A stretch of 64,000 nucleotides of DNA from Brachypodius melanocephalos (GCA_013398615.1 VZSR01003282.1:7273872-7337871); one strand, 5' to 3'; positions 34,980-49,310 are shown, counted from the stretch's first letter. Translations and numbers: made by a program. The notes: generated by a model from the sequence alone, not told the origin.

Positions 34980-37900
34980 CCCTTGCATTGATTGTCTAAT
35001 TAGAAAGGACTGAATACTCAGTTTGAGATTTAGGAAAATCAGTTTGTACCTGAGCAGTCATCTTGCTGCAGACTCAGTCACTCTATTCAAAACTCACCAC
35101 TGGTCAGTTCCCTTTCCATGCTCTTAGAATTGGGTAGCCAAGCCCCTGTTTTTACAAAAAAAAATGTCAATAAGGATATTTTATTTTCTTTAATTATTGT
35201 TTGTATAAAACAATCTAAACTTTCAGAAAACAAAAATTGCAAATGAATCCTTCTTACCACAGAACTTATGAGTCACAAACAGGAACTTTGTGGGAATTGG
35301 CATAACATAAGAGATGGGTAGATATTTTCCATTTACAACTTCAGGCTTATGTGTAATGTAATAGAAACATATTTATTTAAAAATTAATAATTCCTAAAGT
35401 TGAGAGAAAAATCATTAAAAATATATGAGCAAACAGACATAATTTACTTATATTTTATAAGGCTATTTTTACACAGGGTCTTAGCAGATGTTAGTTTAGC
35501 TAATGCTGCTCTTAGGTTTGATTTCAGGGGATTTTCAAAAAGTTTAAACACTTTGTTATATAAAATCCCATTCCTTCCCTTAAATTACCTTAATTCATTG
35601 CCTTCTTGCTATGATAGTTTAATTGAGTGTAGGGTATAAAGCTAATTTACTTCTCTTTTGCCATCCTAATAGTTCTCATTTTCTTTATTGAAATAGTAAT
35701 TACTGCCTTTAGATACAATAACTGGGAAATTACTTTTTCTAATAACTTAGGTTATCATATCATCATCGGCATAGTAAAAATCATTGATGCACCAAAAAGA
35801 GTTTTGCGACTTCAAATTAGTTTAAAGTAGCTGATATTGCTATAAAAAGTTATATTTCTATGGTCATCATTTAACCTTTCCTCAACAGACTTCATTGTTC
35901 TGTGCAGGAGGTAAAAGACTGTGAGAATGCAAGTTTATTTTTCTGTATTTCACATACCATTTTTAGGTCTTGAGGAATACATCCAGTTCTAGAATAAATT
36001 TGCTGCTTTCACAGAATTTATCCTTCTTCCAATTGTCTCTGAATGGCACAAGTAAAGAAACAAAGGTTTAGTGTTCTAAATCAGATCTCTTCTGCAATTA
36101 CATAGGCATATGCTATAAAAGAAGGTTTAAGTCTTAAAAAAAGAACAATGCAGTGTTGATAATGGCTAAAGGTGATTATGTGAGGTTTATGTTAACTACT
36201 TTAAAAAATGAGAAAACTGATACTTAAAATGTGTATCAGAAGAATTACTACGTTAGCACTTACACCATGGATTATGTGAGCAATTAAAGCTGAGGCAAAG
36301 AGTTTTTGATTGCTCATCTTCTGCAAACTGAAGGCACAATAAGTGGAATAGAAAATAAAATTGTGGCTTCTAGTGTATATAGAACATAAAACTGATCTTT
36401 GCTCTTACACTTGCTTGAGTAATTCAGTGTAATTCATTTTTACTAACATGTTCATCAGACAAGATAAGTTATAAATGGGATTGTTTTCCTCCCTCCTGTC
36501 GTGTTGTCAATAATTATTTTGCATGTAATGGTGAAATGTTTTCCTTTAGAGGTCAGGGTAAAAAGGAATCATTACACATCTGAGTGGGACAGGCTCCATG
36601 TGCTGGATCTGAAGAACTTTCTAACAATGTAAAAAGCTATGTGATGATAAGATTCTATAAATAATATTGAAAAAAAATTGTATAATCTATTTATAGGACT
36701 TATTACACGATCTAGTATTGAGCCTTTCCATGATTTCACTGCGCCAGAGTCCAAAAGACTTCAGTTTTGAGATATGTGTGCAATAATAGACAAGCGCATA
36801 TTCCTTTACTTGGTATCCTGTGAATGCTCCTCTCTACAATGCCAGGCATGAATTTTCACAGCAAAGAGGTGCAGTGTGGTACCATTTAATCTCATAATTA
36901 CAGAGAGTTAGCCACCATTTTTAATGGTTATTCCTCTTACTTGGCAGAGCAAGGTCACCTGACTGATGTATAGGCACTGCTTTAACAATAGCTGTATTAA
37001 TAACAGGAATTGCAATGTCCCAGTAGGGAGCTGGAATATGTTTAGAGTCTCATTATTGAAATTATTAATAATGTTAAATTAACCATGGCCATCTAAGACC
37101 TAACTTTTTTTCGTCTTGTGTTCTCTTACAAAACAATAAAAGAAACTAAACCCACACTATATATATTTCTTCTTATACCATTTCATCTCTTTGGAGCCAT
37201 AAATTCAATATTATGATCTGCAATTGCAATATAGCTTCTCAGGGCTTAAATTGATCATAATCAATGGTTTGCACAGAAGGGGGTACTGTTATCCATTGCA
37301 ATTTTGTGATATAATTTTAAATATTACAGAGTACATGGAATTGCTTGTCCTCATGCTTTTGTGGTTTTGCTCTTAAATTCTGGCCTCGATTCTTTCTTCC
37401 ATTTCCTGAAGCAGTGCACACATCAGTACCAGTGGTGGAAAAGAAATTGATGCCACCACGTGCTTCCCAGGAGCTTTGGCTTAGTTAATGCTAGAAATGT
37501 ATTTCCCTTCTATTGTGCAAGGTCAATCTCTCTTCTTTTAGTGGTAAAAGACACCAAATGCTCTGTGCTGCTTTTTGCCTAGCATATTGGCTAGGAAATA
37601 TGATACAGCTCACAGATTTCCCAGTAATAAACTATATGTTTCCAGCACTTCCTAAGTGAGGAAGATGGCAATATCTGTGAATCAAAGGCACTGCAAAGAG
37701 AGAGAGGTCTTTCCCTGAAGACAGACATATCAAATATTTAAAATGGAATGAGAAAAGACAGTAAAGAGACTCCCATCTGAAACATTTTGCAAGAAGCACG
37801 GTTTACTTCTCTAAAGAACATTGCGCTGTGTATCACGGAGACAAGCCAAAGCTTGTGTTGTAATGACCTGAAATAGTAAAATATCACCAGGGTGATTTAT

Positions 37901-38983
37901 CCATGGCATAATTCTCTTGACTTCACATAGCCTTATGTATTTTGCACCAAAGCTCTAATTTGCCAGAAAGAAAAGAGGGCACCTGGTGACAGTTATTTTA
38001 TTCCAGTATAGTGCTGGCTTCAAGATGTAAATAATAATGGCTGGGATGAGAGAGGGAAGCTTTGATTCTGTTCATTTTAAATAACAACAGAGCATTGGCT
38101 GCATGCACAATGCAGTTCCTGCTATGAGATTCAGCCAGTAAGAACATTTGTGACTTTATTAGGCACTTTTAATAAAAAGCAAACAAAGCTGTCTGGTGTC
38201 TGCACACTGTTCCAGAGGTGTTTGGTGTGTCAGAATCCTACAGAGCTCCGAGTGGGCAGAGTTTTCAGATCTCTTGAGGCCTTGGACACAACTCCCTAGA
38301 GAGCTGGAGAAAAAACACCAAACTTAAACCATTTCCTCGTCCATTTGAGTATGTGTTGGATTAAGTCTTAGTAGCTCAGTAAGGATTTTTTCGCCCGATT
38401 AATATACTGCAAAATCCATGTCTGCAGGATATAGTTTTGTAATTTTTAGATTTTAACCAGCATTACTACTGTCTTAGGAGGATGTGGGAAAATAAATCAG
38501 TGACCCATGCTTACTTCTGATTTTCTGGTGGTGTATAGCTGCTTTGAAGCAAAAACTCTGACTTCTTGTCAAGACTTTTACTGCTGTTTGCCTGAATGTA
38601 CATGTGTTATTTGACAGATCTGTCTGCTTTTAAATTTGGTGGGCTGATCTGTTTTCAGGCTGGGATTTCTGATGATGAGAGCTGTTAGAATGTTGCTTTA
38701 TCAGTACTCTTACTAACTCATAATTGCTCTAGACATGCCAATCAAGCTCCTTCCTCTGTTATGCTGAGCAGGAAGCAGATTCTGACCAGCATTTCTAACC
38801 AGATAAGAGAGATTTTGAGGTTGGCTTGCCTTTTGAAAAAAGCATGAATGATCCATATAGCCAGAGAGAACATAACAGGGATCTTCACATTGCAGTCCAA
38901 CACTCACCTGGAAATGTGAATTCCTGGGTAGCACCTGTGCATATTCCATTCAGGTGCTCAGCAAGCCCATCTGCCTTGGAAGT
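34980..38983. other. Non-coding, strongly A+T-rich stretch
   Basis: No open frame above 79 codons in 4 kb and no interspersed repeat recognised. 36,840-37,100 and 37,780-38,200 look like possible conserved non-coding DNA: complex sequence, retained CpGs in the second, homeodomain-type ATTA words in the first. This is an impression, not an alignment. Confidence 0.5.
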
Positions 38984-39063
38984 TAGTCCTGCTTTCAGCA
39001 GGAGGTTGGACTAGGTGACCTCCACAGGTCCCATCCAGTCTAAGTTACCCTGTGATTTTGTGA
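38984..39063 (+). mobile_element. CR1 LINE 3' end (5'-truncated copy)
   Basis: The stretch TCCTGCTTTCAGCAGGAGG, then TTGGACTAGGTGACCTCCAC, AGGTCCCATCCAGTCTAAG and TTACCCTGTGATTTTGTGA matches the CR1 3' untranslated end as I know it (TTGGACTAGATGACCTCC, AGGTCCCTTCCAACCT, ATTCTGTGATTCTGTGA). It runs 5' to 3' on the plus strand and ends in the degenerate 8-base CR1 terminal repeat. The visible copy is about 80 bases; similarity farther upstream is not clear. CR1 copies are typically severely 5'-truncated and lack poly-A tails, as here. It is non-coding and inactive. Confidence 0.85.
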
Positions 39064-40529
39064 GTTCACATTTTAAGAGTTGTTCAGTGGATTATTCTCT
39101 AACTCATCCTGTTGGTGCTCTGGCCTGTGTTGCTGGAGTCTTCTATATAAGCAATGCTGCTAACAGCGAGGGATGGCACTGGAAGAGTAGAAATCATTTA
39201 TTTGATACCTTTAAAATAAAGGCTCCCAGTCTTTCCTGCATGTTCTACATAAGCAAGCAGGTTTTAACTGTTCAAAACTGGTAAAACCCTGAAAATTTCT
39301 TTCAATATATAGCTTGAAAATATAATACTACTAAATGACACATCCTCTTAAAGGCACTGTTGAGTGTTTAGCAGAGTGTATCTTTGAAGCTGCCAGCCTA
39401 AACATTCGAGCTATGGTGCAGCCTCCTTTGCCTCTGAAGTACAAAAGAGGATGACAAGAAATAAGGGCAAATCAATCTCAGTCATGGGCTAAATGGAAAG
39501 TCTGGAGCAAGAAATCCTGCCTTAGATTTGGCTGCAGAACACACAGATAACTGTTCCACCTGCTGTGGCTCTACAGACAGGAAAGGAATGATAAAGCTAG
39601 CATGTTATATCATCAAACACAATATTCTTTATGGTTCTATTCCTGACTTTTTTCCCCCCATAGGGAAGTTTTCATGAGGTGAGGGCATGAACTCAAACCA
39701 CTTGGCAAATGTACAAACTGACCTTTAATCACCAAAGATAATGGGAAGTAAAATCTACGTTTGTATTAGCATTGTTGCACTGGTAGAAAAAAGGAACCTC
39801 TTTGTAGCTTATGTCCTTTCTGCCTTAAAATTTTATAACCAGTTTTAATGCTACTACTGTCTCAAAGATGAGGGAACATGGTGTAATGTTAGTGAAAACT
39901 GGACTTTAAGTATTCCCCAGATAACTATTCTGAGAATTTTAACTGTGTTAAAGATCAAAGTAGTTTTAGGTGGATTTATTATGGAATCTCATTGTTTCCT
40001 TCAGTTCTAAGAGTTAAAGAAAGAATCTTCTAAAAAATTCCTGTGTTTGCCTCAGTTGTAATGGACCTGCCTGATATGCTGCTCCTGTGGATTTCTTTTC
40101 CACAGTGAACTGCAACCACTTCTTTATTTTTGTCTCTAATTGTTTTGCAAAGCATTTTTTTGTTGTGACACAAGAATTGAGTAGAGTGGTTATGGCTATG
40201 GTGAGCCTCAGCTTGGTCTAGCTGGTATTATTCATTTATGGGGTTACAAAAACAAAACCTGTAAATTATAGGGAAATAATTGGAGTGATCAAAAGCTTGG
40301 TACAATGCCCGTTCAAGCAGTGGGAATCTTCCTGCTGATTTCTCTGCTTTTCATCAGGCTCCTCAATTGCATTTTTATTGTCTTTACAGTTGTTACACTC
40401 CCTTGTCATGGCATGTTTAATATTAGATCTGTAAACTCTCATGGTGAAATCTGACCATTGCTTTCTTCTGCTATCAAATAGGATTGTTCATCAGTCTTGA
40501 CTAACAAATTTACGTTCTACAGGAATACA

Positions 40530-40560
40530 AATAATAACAACAACAATAATAATGATAATA
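40530..40560. repeat. (AAT)n/(AAC)n trinucleotide repeat
   Basis: Imperfect AAT and AAC units over about 31 bases. Confidence 0.8.
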
Positions 40561-42502
40561 TAATTTATACATTCAGGTGTGCTTGTTCACATGTCTACTA
40601 CAAATACTTTTAACTTTTATCTCTGTCTTGTTCAGGCTTGTATGAAGCAAATGCAATTGTGTGTTGAAACAGGAGGCTGGTCCCCTGAACTCGTGTATAT
40701 CCTTAAAAATATAAATTGTGTCATTCAACTTCATCCCTTTGTGCAACTCCATTAAATATAATCAGAAGCTGTTGACAGGGATTCAATAAGTGGTGTCTGA
40801 AATTAAGCCATGTAACCAGTCTCAGCAAAGGCTTAACAAGGGTTGGAGTTGTACATTTTCCAATTTGAGTACGAATGTTGTCATGGGAAAGGATTAATGT
40901 CCTGCCATTTTCTGTCCTTGTTACAATCTCTTTTTTTTTTTTCCCAAAGAATGTCATATCAGAATTTTAATGCCTTGTATAATCTGTGAATTATATCATT
41001 GTGCTCTACTGCTTTGACCTTTTCTACATACTCTAATTTGATAGAGTAGCCATTCCAGAGCTCTCTTTTTTAACTGCTTTATTATCCCATAGGGAATGTG
41101 CAGTCTGGGCAGACATTCAGAATGCACTCCACTCTCATTTTGACGTGTCTGTCTGCCTTTTCATTGCTTTACAGGGCTGTTACTCAGGCTTCATATTCAT
41201 TAATTGGTACCTAAAAGGGAAGTAGGCTTATCAAGGAATGTTATAAAGAGAGGAGCTTGCAAGGAGCGACGTGTACCAGAATACTGAGAAGTCAAAGTAG
41301 AGTTGCATAGCATATTTCTTAAAGTAGTGTAACTATATGTGCTCCCAGATGGCACAGAGCTAATTTGCACTATGACAAAGGTGATAGCAAAGTGGAAAAA
41401 GAAATAATTTCCACCAGTTCTCGTTATGATCTGGAGATGGTACACTTGTGGCCTTAGTGCCATAATGATGGGAAAAGATATGATGAGTGGGAGAGAGCAC
41501 CTGCGTTTGGGAAGGGTACAGGAATAACGTTCCAATGTTACCAATGCCATATCTGTGGCTGAATGAGACCAAAGTATTCCAACTGTAGTAAAAATTGTTT
41601 AATTTCACAGTTTTCTTTTGAAAGTTCATTAGGAGGCTGAGTGATTTCACTTTCTCTGATGCCCTAGCAGAGTTTTGCCAGTCTCCTGTGTAAATGGTTG
41701 TTCTTTGGCATTGTCAGAAGTGCTTTAGGTGTAATTTGATGTCCTATTTTGTCAAACTCACTCTGGCTTATTTCTTGAATGGAGGTTTCACGAACTTTTG
41801 TACTTAATATACTCTTTGAGTAAAATTATAGGATTTGCTGTGACTGAAAGGTGGTTTAAAAAGAAGAATCAGGGCTAAGGAGAAACTACTTTTGTGTAGC
41901 AAAGAGAGATTCTGAGCACAAGTTACTTGAAATGTACTTTTAAATATTTATCAGAGGAGGTACTCACTGTATTCTCACTGTACATTGAATACTTAAAACT
42001 CATGAAACTTGAAATAAGTTTTAAGTTACAAGAAAAAGTATGTATATGCTATTGACATTAAACCAAGACATTTCAAAGTTTGGGAATGTTTTTCTGACTC
42101 CTTGCCCTACTTTGAAAGAGCAAATATTCTTAATAGGAACAAAAGTATCCATAATGCACAGCAAGATGTCCCTTTCACATCCATTGCTGAGTGACTTTAG
42201 GAAAGTTTCAGCCTCCAGGCTTTGCCATTGACCAAATGTTGGCGCTGTGAGGGCTGGTTTTTGTCTCTCTCAACAACCCACGGGATGGATGCATTAAAAA
42301 TTCCCCTGCAGTCACCGTGACTCTTTCCATTGATTTGGAGTTTTGTTCAGCAATGTGGTTTGCAGACAGCAAACCAGGGGTAAGGAAAGTTTGCTTTGTT
42401 ACTTGCAACTAGAAAACAAAAAATATATGCCATGACTAAGAAGACATCATACATCCTTCTTTTATCTTTTTATCTTTCATTCACTTCTTAGAATTCATGT
42501 TT

Positions 42503-42533
42503 AAAAAAAAAAAAAAGAAGAAGGGTTTTTTTT
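42503..42533. repeat. A14 - GAAGAAGGG - T8 inverted homopolymer pair
   Basis: An A14 run and a T8 run are separated by nine bases. The pair could form a small A:T hairpin. No transcript context is visible. Confidence 0.8.
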
Positions 42534-44000
42534 GGAGCTTCTGTGTCTGATTTCAGTATATTATTTTTTAATGTATTCCCTCCCTTTATTGCTATTCATT
42601 TTCCTCATCTTTTGTACATTTGCTAACCAATCAGTGGCTCTCTCAAAACTTCCTTAGAAGATTGTCTTTTACTGTAATGTGCTATAATCACCCATCTTAG
42701 TGACACACTGCAGAAGGCACAATAGCTCCAAAAACAGACAGACAATTGGTGCTTATTTTCAGCCAATTTTCATTTGTGTGATTTTTCTTTTTATTTTTTC
42801 CTCCCCTTTCAAATGCCCGTGAGTAACTGCTTGACTCTTTGAAGGTCTCTCTGCTGTGACTCTGCCTTAGGAAGATGACTCATTGTTCTGACCTTCACTT
42901 CTCTCTCCTCATTTTGATGAGGCCCACTTTCCATTTTGTAAAACAGAAAGCTGTTTTCACTTGCAAAAATCATTTCATTGTGCCAGTCAAATTGCACAAG
43001 TCATAGCAGGATGAATCTGTGATTTCCCATGAAGGCTATGGGTGTGTTTAAAGAATCTTGCTTTGTCTGCCCATGTATTGCTTTTTTCTCATTTGTTTTT
43101 GAGAACCAACTCAAAACGTTTGCAAAACAAATCCTCTCTTTGTTTGTTTTGGTTTTTGTGTTTTTTTCATTAACTGGTTGAGTAATTTTGGTGCAGATGG
43201 CTCTTAGAGAGTCCTCACTACACACAAGCATTTCCCTTTGGTAAGAATCAGGTGTTCTGGCAAGCAGACATGCAAGGTTTTCTTGATTTAAAATCATTTA
43301 ATATTTTCAAAACGGTCCTTTTCTTTGATGGAGCCTACTAGAAAGCACACAGAGGAGTCTCTAAAATTGCTGATGTTAAATGTGTGTGTTGTTACACTGA
43401 AATTCTAGCAAAGGAAGAAAAGTATTTATTAGAATGAAATTCTTATGAACTTGGAGTAAATGAATCCTTCCTCATACTTTTATTTCAAGAAAAGTTTCTT
43501 AGAGACTTCTATGCTTTCTAATGTTTTTATTTCCCAAAGGCCTTAGAAAAACATATTTAAGTCTTTATTGCTATTTTAAACTTTACAGAAATAAAGAAGC
43601 AGGGTTACTTTACTTTGATCCTATTAAGCTTTCCGTAATTATGGCCTTACCACTCTCCCATTAAAAAACATCTGAGTTATAAAATTTTTATAGTGACTGC
43701 CATTGCCAGTACAATGTGGAGTTTTTTGTTTTAAGTGCTAACAAATTTTGTGCTGGCTTACCAGAGTCATACCTTTGTCAGTGCACATAAATAAATGTAC
43801 TTGACTTCATTTTCGACCATCTTTATCCAAGAAACACCTGAATTATGCTGAATTGGTTGAGCAGTCTTCAGGTATTTTTCCATATGGGGAAAAGAGGAAA
43901 AAGAGTAAAAGATTCTAATTTGCAAGAACCAATACTCTGTCCTGTGATGTGACTCCAAGCCAGACTATCACCAATAATAAATCAGTTCTATTTGACTCAC

Positions 44001-47000
44001 TCTGGTTTTGTGCAGTGTCCATGTAAAGCTGTATCAGTTGTATCAGGGTTTCTCATGGAGATCTCTTTCCCATGGGAGGGACCTTTCCTCCTCCCCTTTC
44101 CACCTCTCTCCTCCTTTGTGCTCAGGAGTGCTGAGGTTTTAATTAGGGTCTAGTTCTGAAAAGAGACAAACATAATTAGTAAATTTTATTTTATTAAGTC
44201 ATCCCTACTGTTCTTTTTCATTGTTTGCAAAATCTCCAATACTGGCTTGCTTCCCTTGTTATTTTCTTTCTTTGCCTTCCTCATAGGGAGCTGTTTATAG
44301 AGCATTTTATTAGCTGCATGATAGGTAATAAATACAAATGCAAATACCATTCTTTGTCATAGACACAGTATTCCAGTATTTCAAGTTTATGAACCTAGTT
44401 TTAAACTAGCTTTTTTGTTTTTATACTTATATTGCCCTAATTAATAGCTCTCCTGAGACCTATGGAATAGGCACCTAGAACCATGAAACTGTTAAATGTT
44501 TTCAGACATTTCTTCTCATAATCTTACTTTGAATTGTTGGCCCATGTTCCTGATAGAAACAATACTGCTGTTATCTGAGTGCAGTTCATAATTTCTAAAA
44601 TTTGGGGGAAAAAGCTCTGGAAGATTGTAAGAAACAGAAAATGTATCAATTATTCTGTGCACATGCTTTCTCCAACAAATTGAAGGCCCAAGTTTTCATC
44701 TCAGAACAAAATCAGAATGCTACTTAATGAGGGAGGAATTAAGTTACAGAGAAATACAAAGTCACTAATGTAATAAATAACAATTCAAATAATTTGAGAT
44801 ACCTCTGAAATTGGGCTCAAGGTGTATCTTGATAAGGTTTTTAGGGGAATATGTTATTTGTATAGAAAAAAATCCATTACAAAAGGGTTTTCTGTACTTT
44901 ATGCCTCTTCAGTGTTGATTGTTTTAATTCTCATTGTCTATAACATATTTGTATTCCTTAACTTTTTAAAAAGCAGCTGTGTGAGAAACTCATTTTAGAT
45001 GACTTTCTAGTTTAAAAACATTGCTGTTTTATGCTTTAATAACTGTTGGCAGTAATTTATTTGTTATTTGCACATAGACCCTCTGGATTTGGTAGTTTAT
45101 GAATGTTTTAAAAGTTAAATGGATCGATTTTATCTTCTTTTTTTCATAATTTTAATTAGATTATATGAACTCCCTCCCATCTATGGACCATAATCTTCCC
45201 ACATGCTGGGTTTTCCTCTGTTTTCTCAGCTCAGGAATATAAATCCAGATGCTACCATAGACCATATAATTAAAACCTGACTTAATGATCATTGCCTTTC
45301 AGACCCAGATGACAGGACATTAAGAGAAGATGAATCATCTTTCTACTTTCTATCTTTCAAGTCCTTCCTTCCCCTTCAAACCCTTCAGCTGGTGACACTG
45401 CTTGAACAACAATCTCCCAGAAGGAGGTTGTAGATCCCCTGTTTTCTCTGCCAGTAATGGTCCTGTACCTGTATCCTCGTCCAGATTGGTACCAGGGAAA
45501 GCATCAGCTGTGCAGCCTCCCTTCCCTTCTCCAGTATTCTCACTCTTGGGAATTAGACTGCTAAACAAAATGCTGTGTTTAGTGTCCTACCCCTTTTGAG
45601 CTCTGAGGAAGAACATCTTTATTCCTACAGTGGGTTTTACCGGCTATTTCTCAAACTCTTCCATTTCCACAACATCTCTGGCATGGTTTTATAAGGAGCT
45701 AACACAGCTGTGGTTGCATTGTGTGTTCTATTCTCCCAAAGCTTCTAAACCTATCAGAAATCTTGATGGCATTTAATCCTGTTTTGTGTATCTCAGCCTG
45801 TGTGAACCTCAGAATGCTGGGGCTGAACCATTGCAGGGGAGTCAGAAAGTCAGCAGCACCTCCCCTTGGAGACTGGGTGAGCCTTGCAGCAAAATTACAC
45901 TTTGCCTGTTGGAGTTCCTGACTGAAATGATAGCTATCCTGATCTACATCCTTACCTCTTCCTAAAGACACCTTCCCTTGAGAAACTGTAAGGACAAGAT
46001 CTGTGGGACTGTGTCTTGCCTTTCTTTTTTTTTTGTCCCAATTATCTCAGGGAAGGGGATTTAGTTGGGATTTAGTTATAGTCAAACAACAGTCTTGGGT
46101 AGAACTCCTCGTGCCTGGGTATCTCATTAGGTGAATCTCACCTGTCACAGTGCATTTGCATCCTCACTTCTGGGATGGAAGACCACCTTTGATTGCCATT
46201 CATTCTGGTTGGAACAGAGTTTCAGTCTTAAAGTCATGTAAGAAAAGTGTTTGTGAAGGTAAAGAAAGACTGTTGGAGATTCTTGGGATGTTTTTACATC
46301 TGATTTCATGACAACTTCATCAAAACTGCTTATCTGACAACGAGATTATTTTTTCTAATGGAGAAAAATCTCCATAAGAACATGAAAACCTGTGCAAAGT
46401 GGATGGACCCTCTCTGGTGTCCTGCTGTGTTGAGGTTTCTGTGCAAAAGCATTTACCCAGAACCCCAGGAACTCATACAAAATGTTGGATACAGAGCTGT
46501 CATATTTTTCTAGTAAATTGCCAACTGTCTACAATCCTTTTTAAAAAAAAATTAATGAATATATATTTTTCATTCCTCCTGCTGTGAAGCCCTACTTAAA
46601 ATGTGTAGAAAAGGAAGGGAATTGTAGCAGATGGCAAATAATTTTGAAGATAATAAAGTCCCTTTGATTTCTTTTGGATTATTTAGCCATCTCTGATTAG
46701 ATGTGTTCTATTTGGATTTAGGAAACTGTTTGGGCTTTGTTAAATAATTGCTTGAACACAGCCCAGAGATGTAACTTTTAATGTTTCCTTTGGTGCAGTT
46801 ACACCAAAGGAGGTGAAATGGAGGTCGCTTCTTTTACATGACAGCTGACAGGTAAAAAAGCCCTACAGTTACAGTAATTATTGTAAACTGCTGATTTCAT
46901 GGAAAAATTTTGGAAGTTTTTTTAACCTGAGTATGCAAAAAAAAATTCAAAATGTTGCATCTAATGCATTGCCATGTTCCTGGTCTCAGTACCGACCCAT

Positions 47001-49277
47001 AACAGATGTTAGCTATGGTTACACAGATATTTTTAGGACCTATATTGCTGCTGGCCCTGTAATTAGTTTTGTGTCTGGCAACATTTGTGGAAAAAAATCA
47101 ATTAATATTTTTGTTTTTCACCTGATGACTTCATAATTTTGGGGTTCCAATCAGTAGTGCTGGTTGTTGATCTTAATTTTCTTTCAAAAGAAGTGTAAAA
47201 TAGCAAAAATACAATAATTCCTCTGACTCAAATCATGCATATTTGTCAAGGTAAGAAGGAGAGCCATTGCAAAGGGAGAGAGTCCAGTTTCCAGGGGAGT
47301 GTGTTTACGATCTACCTCTGCTCTTTTATAAAAGGTATTCCAAAAAGAAGGATGACTTCCTGGGGAGTGTCTGTGCCTTCTTAAGGTACTGTGCTGGCAC
47401 AAGGAGATCTGGGTGCAACGTGGAACTTTGGAAAGGTTTGGGTGTGGTGTAACGTGCTTTAGATCACAGTCTGACCTCACCTATCAGGCTTTTTGCCTTT
47501 TGCAGGAGTGAAGAGTCTCCTAAATAGCAGAACTATTTGCAGAATGCCTAATGTGTTTGAGCAGTGCCTTACCCGATGGGCTAATACCCACATTAACATG
47601 TGCAACATAATAAAAGTAGGATCATAAGTCAAATGGCAAACCATTAGAAGATATGACTTATATGGATGAAACAATTTCCTCCTGTGTAATTGAAATTCAG
47701 GCTCTATAAAGTCAGAAGCAATACACCCTCTTTGCAGAGCTGTAGTATCGCCATTATTGCTATTCTTGTAATTTGAATTAATCATATGCTTCCTAACTTG
47801 CAGCTTAGTTCTTGCTCAGACTCTTAAAATGGCTTTTTCTTCTCTGAGCAAAGGCAGTGGAGAAGAGTTTTGAAGGTAAAACAGAAATTCTTTTGGAGTG
47901 GCATGCAATTGGGTTTCTTGGGCATTTGCTTCCAGTTCCTTTTGAAAATCCTTTTAGGTTTTTGCATGTCTGCCATGAGTCTGATGTAAGAGAAACAATC
48001 CTTTCTATTCAGGATAATCAATTACTACCTTGGGCAGTTATATTGAAAAAAATTTGTCTTTTCTTTACATCTTAAAAAGAAGTGGTTGTATTTTGAGGGA
48101 GTGGAGACCATAATTTGCTCAGTTGCTGTTCTGATGGGGCACAGAAATATCTCATGGATATTTAGGTAGCCATGAGTGTTGCAGTTTATTAGAAAAATAA
48201 ACCAGGAGAGATATCAGGGGCTTACTCTCAACACTGGTTTTATTCCATGTGAGTTCTGCTGGAGGAACTGAGTGTAAATAATCAAATTCTAACAATGCCA
48301 AGCTCCTCCCTCTGTAAAAGTGAGCTCACATCTGGTGGCAATGGCACTTAGAAGAAATGTACTTTATAGGCTGAGACCTTCACTGTTGGCTGTGTGGGAA
48401 GAAATTAGTAATTTAAAATGCTTGAGCTTTCTGACTGTTGACAAGCAGAGTGCTGGGTATGGAGAACTATATTTCCCTCCTGTCAAATGGAGCTGGGTCC
48501 TGTCATGGTTCTATAGAGACTGGGGCTGTGTTCCCTGTGGATTTACCAGATGAGAAGGGCTCTGAAATTTATGCACAGCACTCTGCTGCAGCCTTAATCC
48601 AAAGTCCTGCTCTGGTTATGTAAGGAGTCCTGTTCCTGTGTGGATTTATGAGCTCTACACTCACCTGCACCTCTTGTCAGAAGTTACATTTTGAAGAGTC
48701 CTTTTGGGAAAGTTTGATAAAGTTTGATACCTGCCCCCCATCCTGAGTTCTAAGCATAAAAATCCCATGAACTGTTTGTGTAATGAGCATTTTGAGTTAA
48801 ACATGTTCCTTTCCCCCCCCCATTTTGAATGTATTTAGTTAGGAATCAGTCATGGGAAAGGTGTGCCATGCCATGCCCATAACATGAATGCATATTTTCC
48901 ATGATGGTGTGCTGTCCTTCTTGCAGTAGTGGGTTATTCAAGAATTTGGTGCACAAGTGAGCATGGATTTTTCATTTTCCTCTAAGTAGCAGTGTTAATT
49001 TGCATTGTTTTAAACCACTTCTTAAATTAGCAACATTTGGTGGGAGTGGTGTAACAGTTTGAAGATGATGAAATCGACCCTCCTGGGTATTCTGGCTTAT
49101 TGTGAGGACTTTAAAACGGCTTATATCTTCTATATTCTTTCTTTTTTATTTCTGTTCTGTTCTAAAGCCTCTGAGAGAGGCTCAGGAAGAAATCTGTTGG
49201 CTCATTTAAGCTTATTGATTCCCCTGCTTTAAAAGTAGTTTTGGTTTGGGATTTTGGAAGTTGTTTTGGGCTTTTTG

Positions 49278-49282
<5 letters not shown>
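44001..49282. other. Non-coding stretch
   Basis: No gene is supported. 45,350-45,970 is slightly G+C-richer, with opposed frames of 65-90 codons. A C9 run is at 48,813-48,821, and a tandem AAAGTTTGAT doublet lies near 48,710-48,730. A minus-strand CAG/GTGAGT word near 48,668 has no supporting exon. Confidence 0.55.
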
Positions 49283-49309
<27 letters not shown>

Positions 49310-49310
49310 G
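49283..49310. repeat. T16 followed directly by G12
   Basis: Sixteen T followed immediately by twelve G on the plus strand, that is C12A16 on the other. It is a pure homopurine/homopyrimidine asymmetry of 12 G next to a T run. The long G run could form quadruplex-like structures and is prone to sequencing-length error. Confidence 0.9.

Larger units (their letters stand above)
39064..44000. other. Non-coding stretch
   Basis: No gene is supported. Minus-strand frames of 96-116 codons near 41.2-41.6 kb overlap one another in different frames, and one of 98 codons lies at 43,001-43,297; none has a motif. Low-complexity tracts are listed separately. Confidence 0.55.

Noticed and set aside
38713..38949. 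A minus-strand frame crossed by a CAG/GTGAGT donor at about 38,908
   Set aside because: It lies next to a CR1 insertion, has no homology, and no acceptor is convincing.
43001..43297. A 98-codon minus-strand frame with protein-like composition
   Set aside because: Its length is within chance expectation, and no splice or promoter signals or homology are seen.
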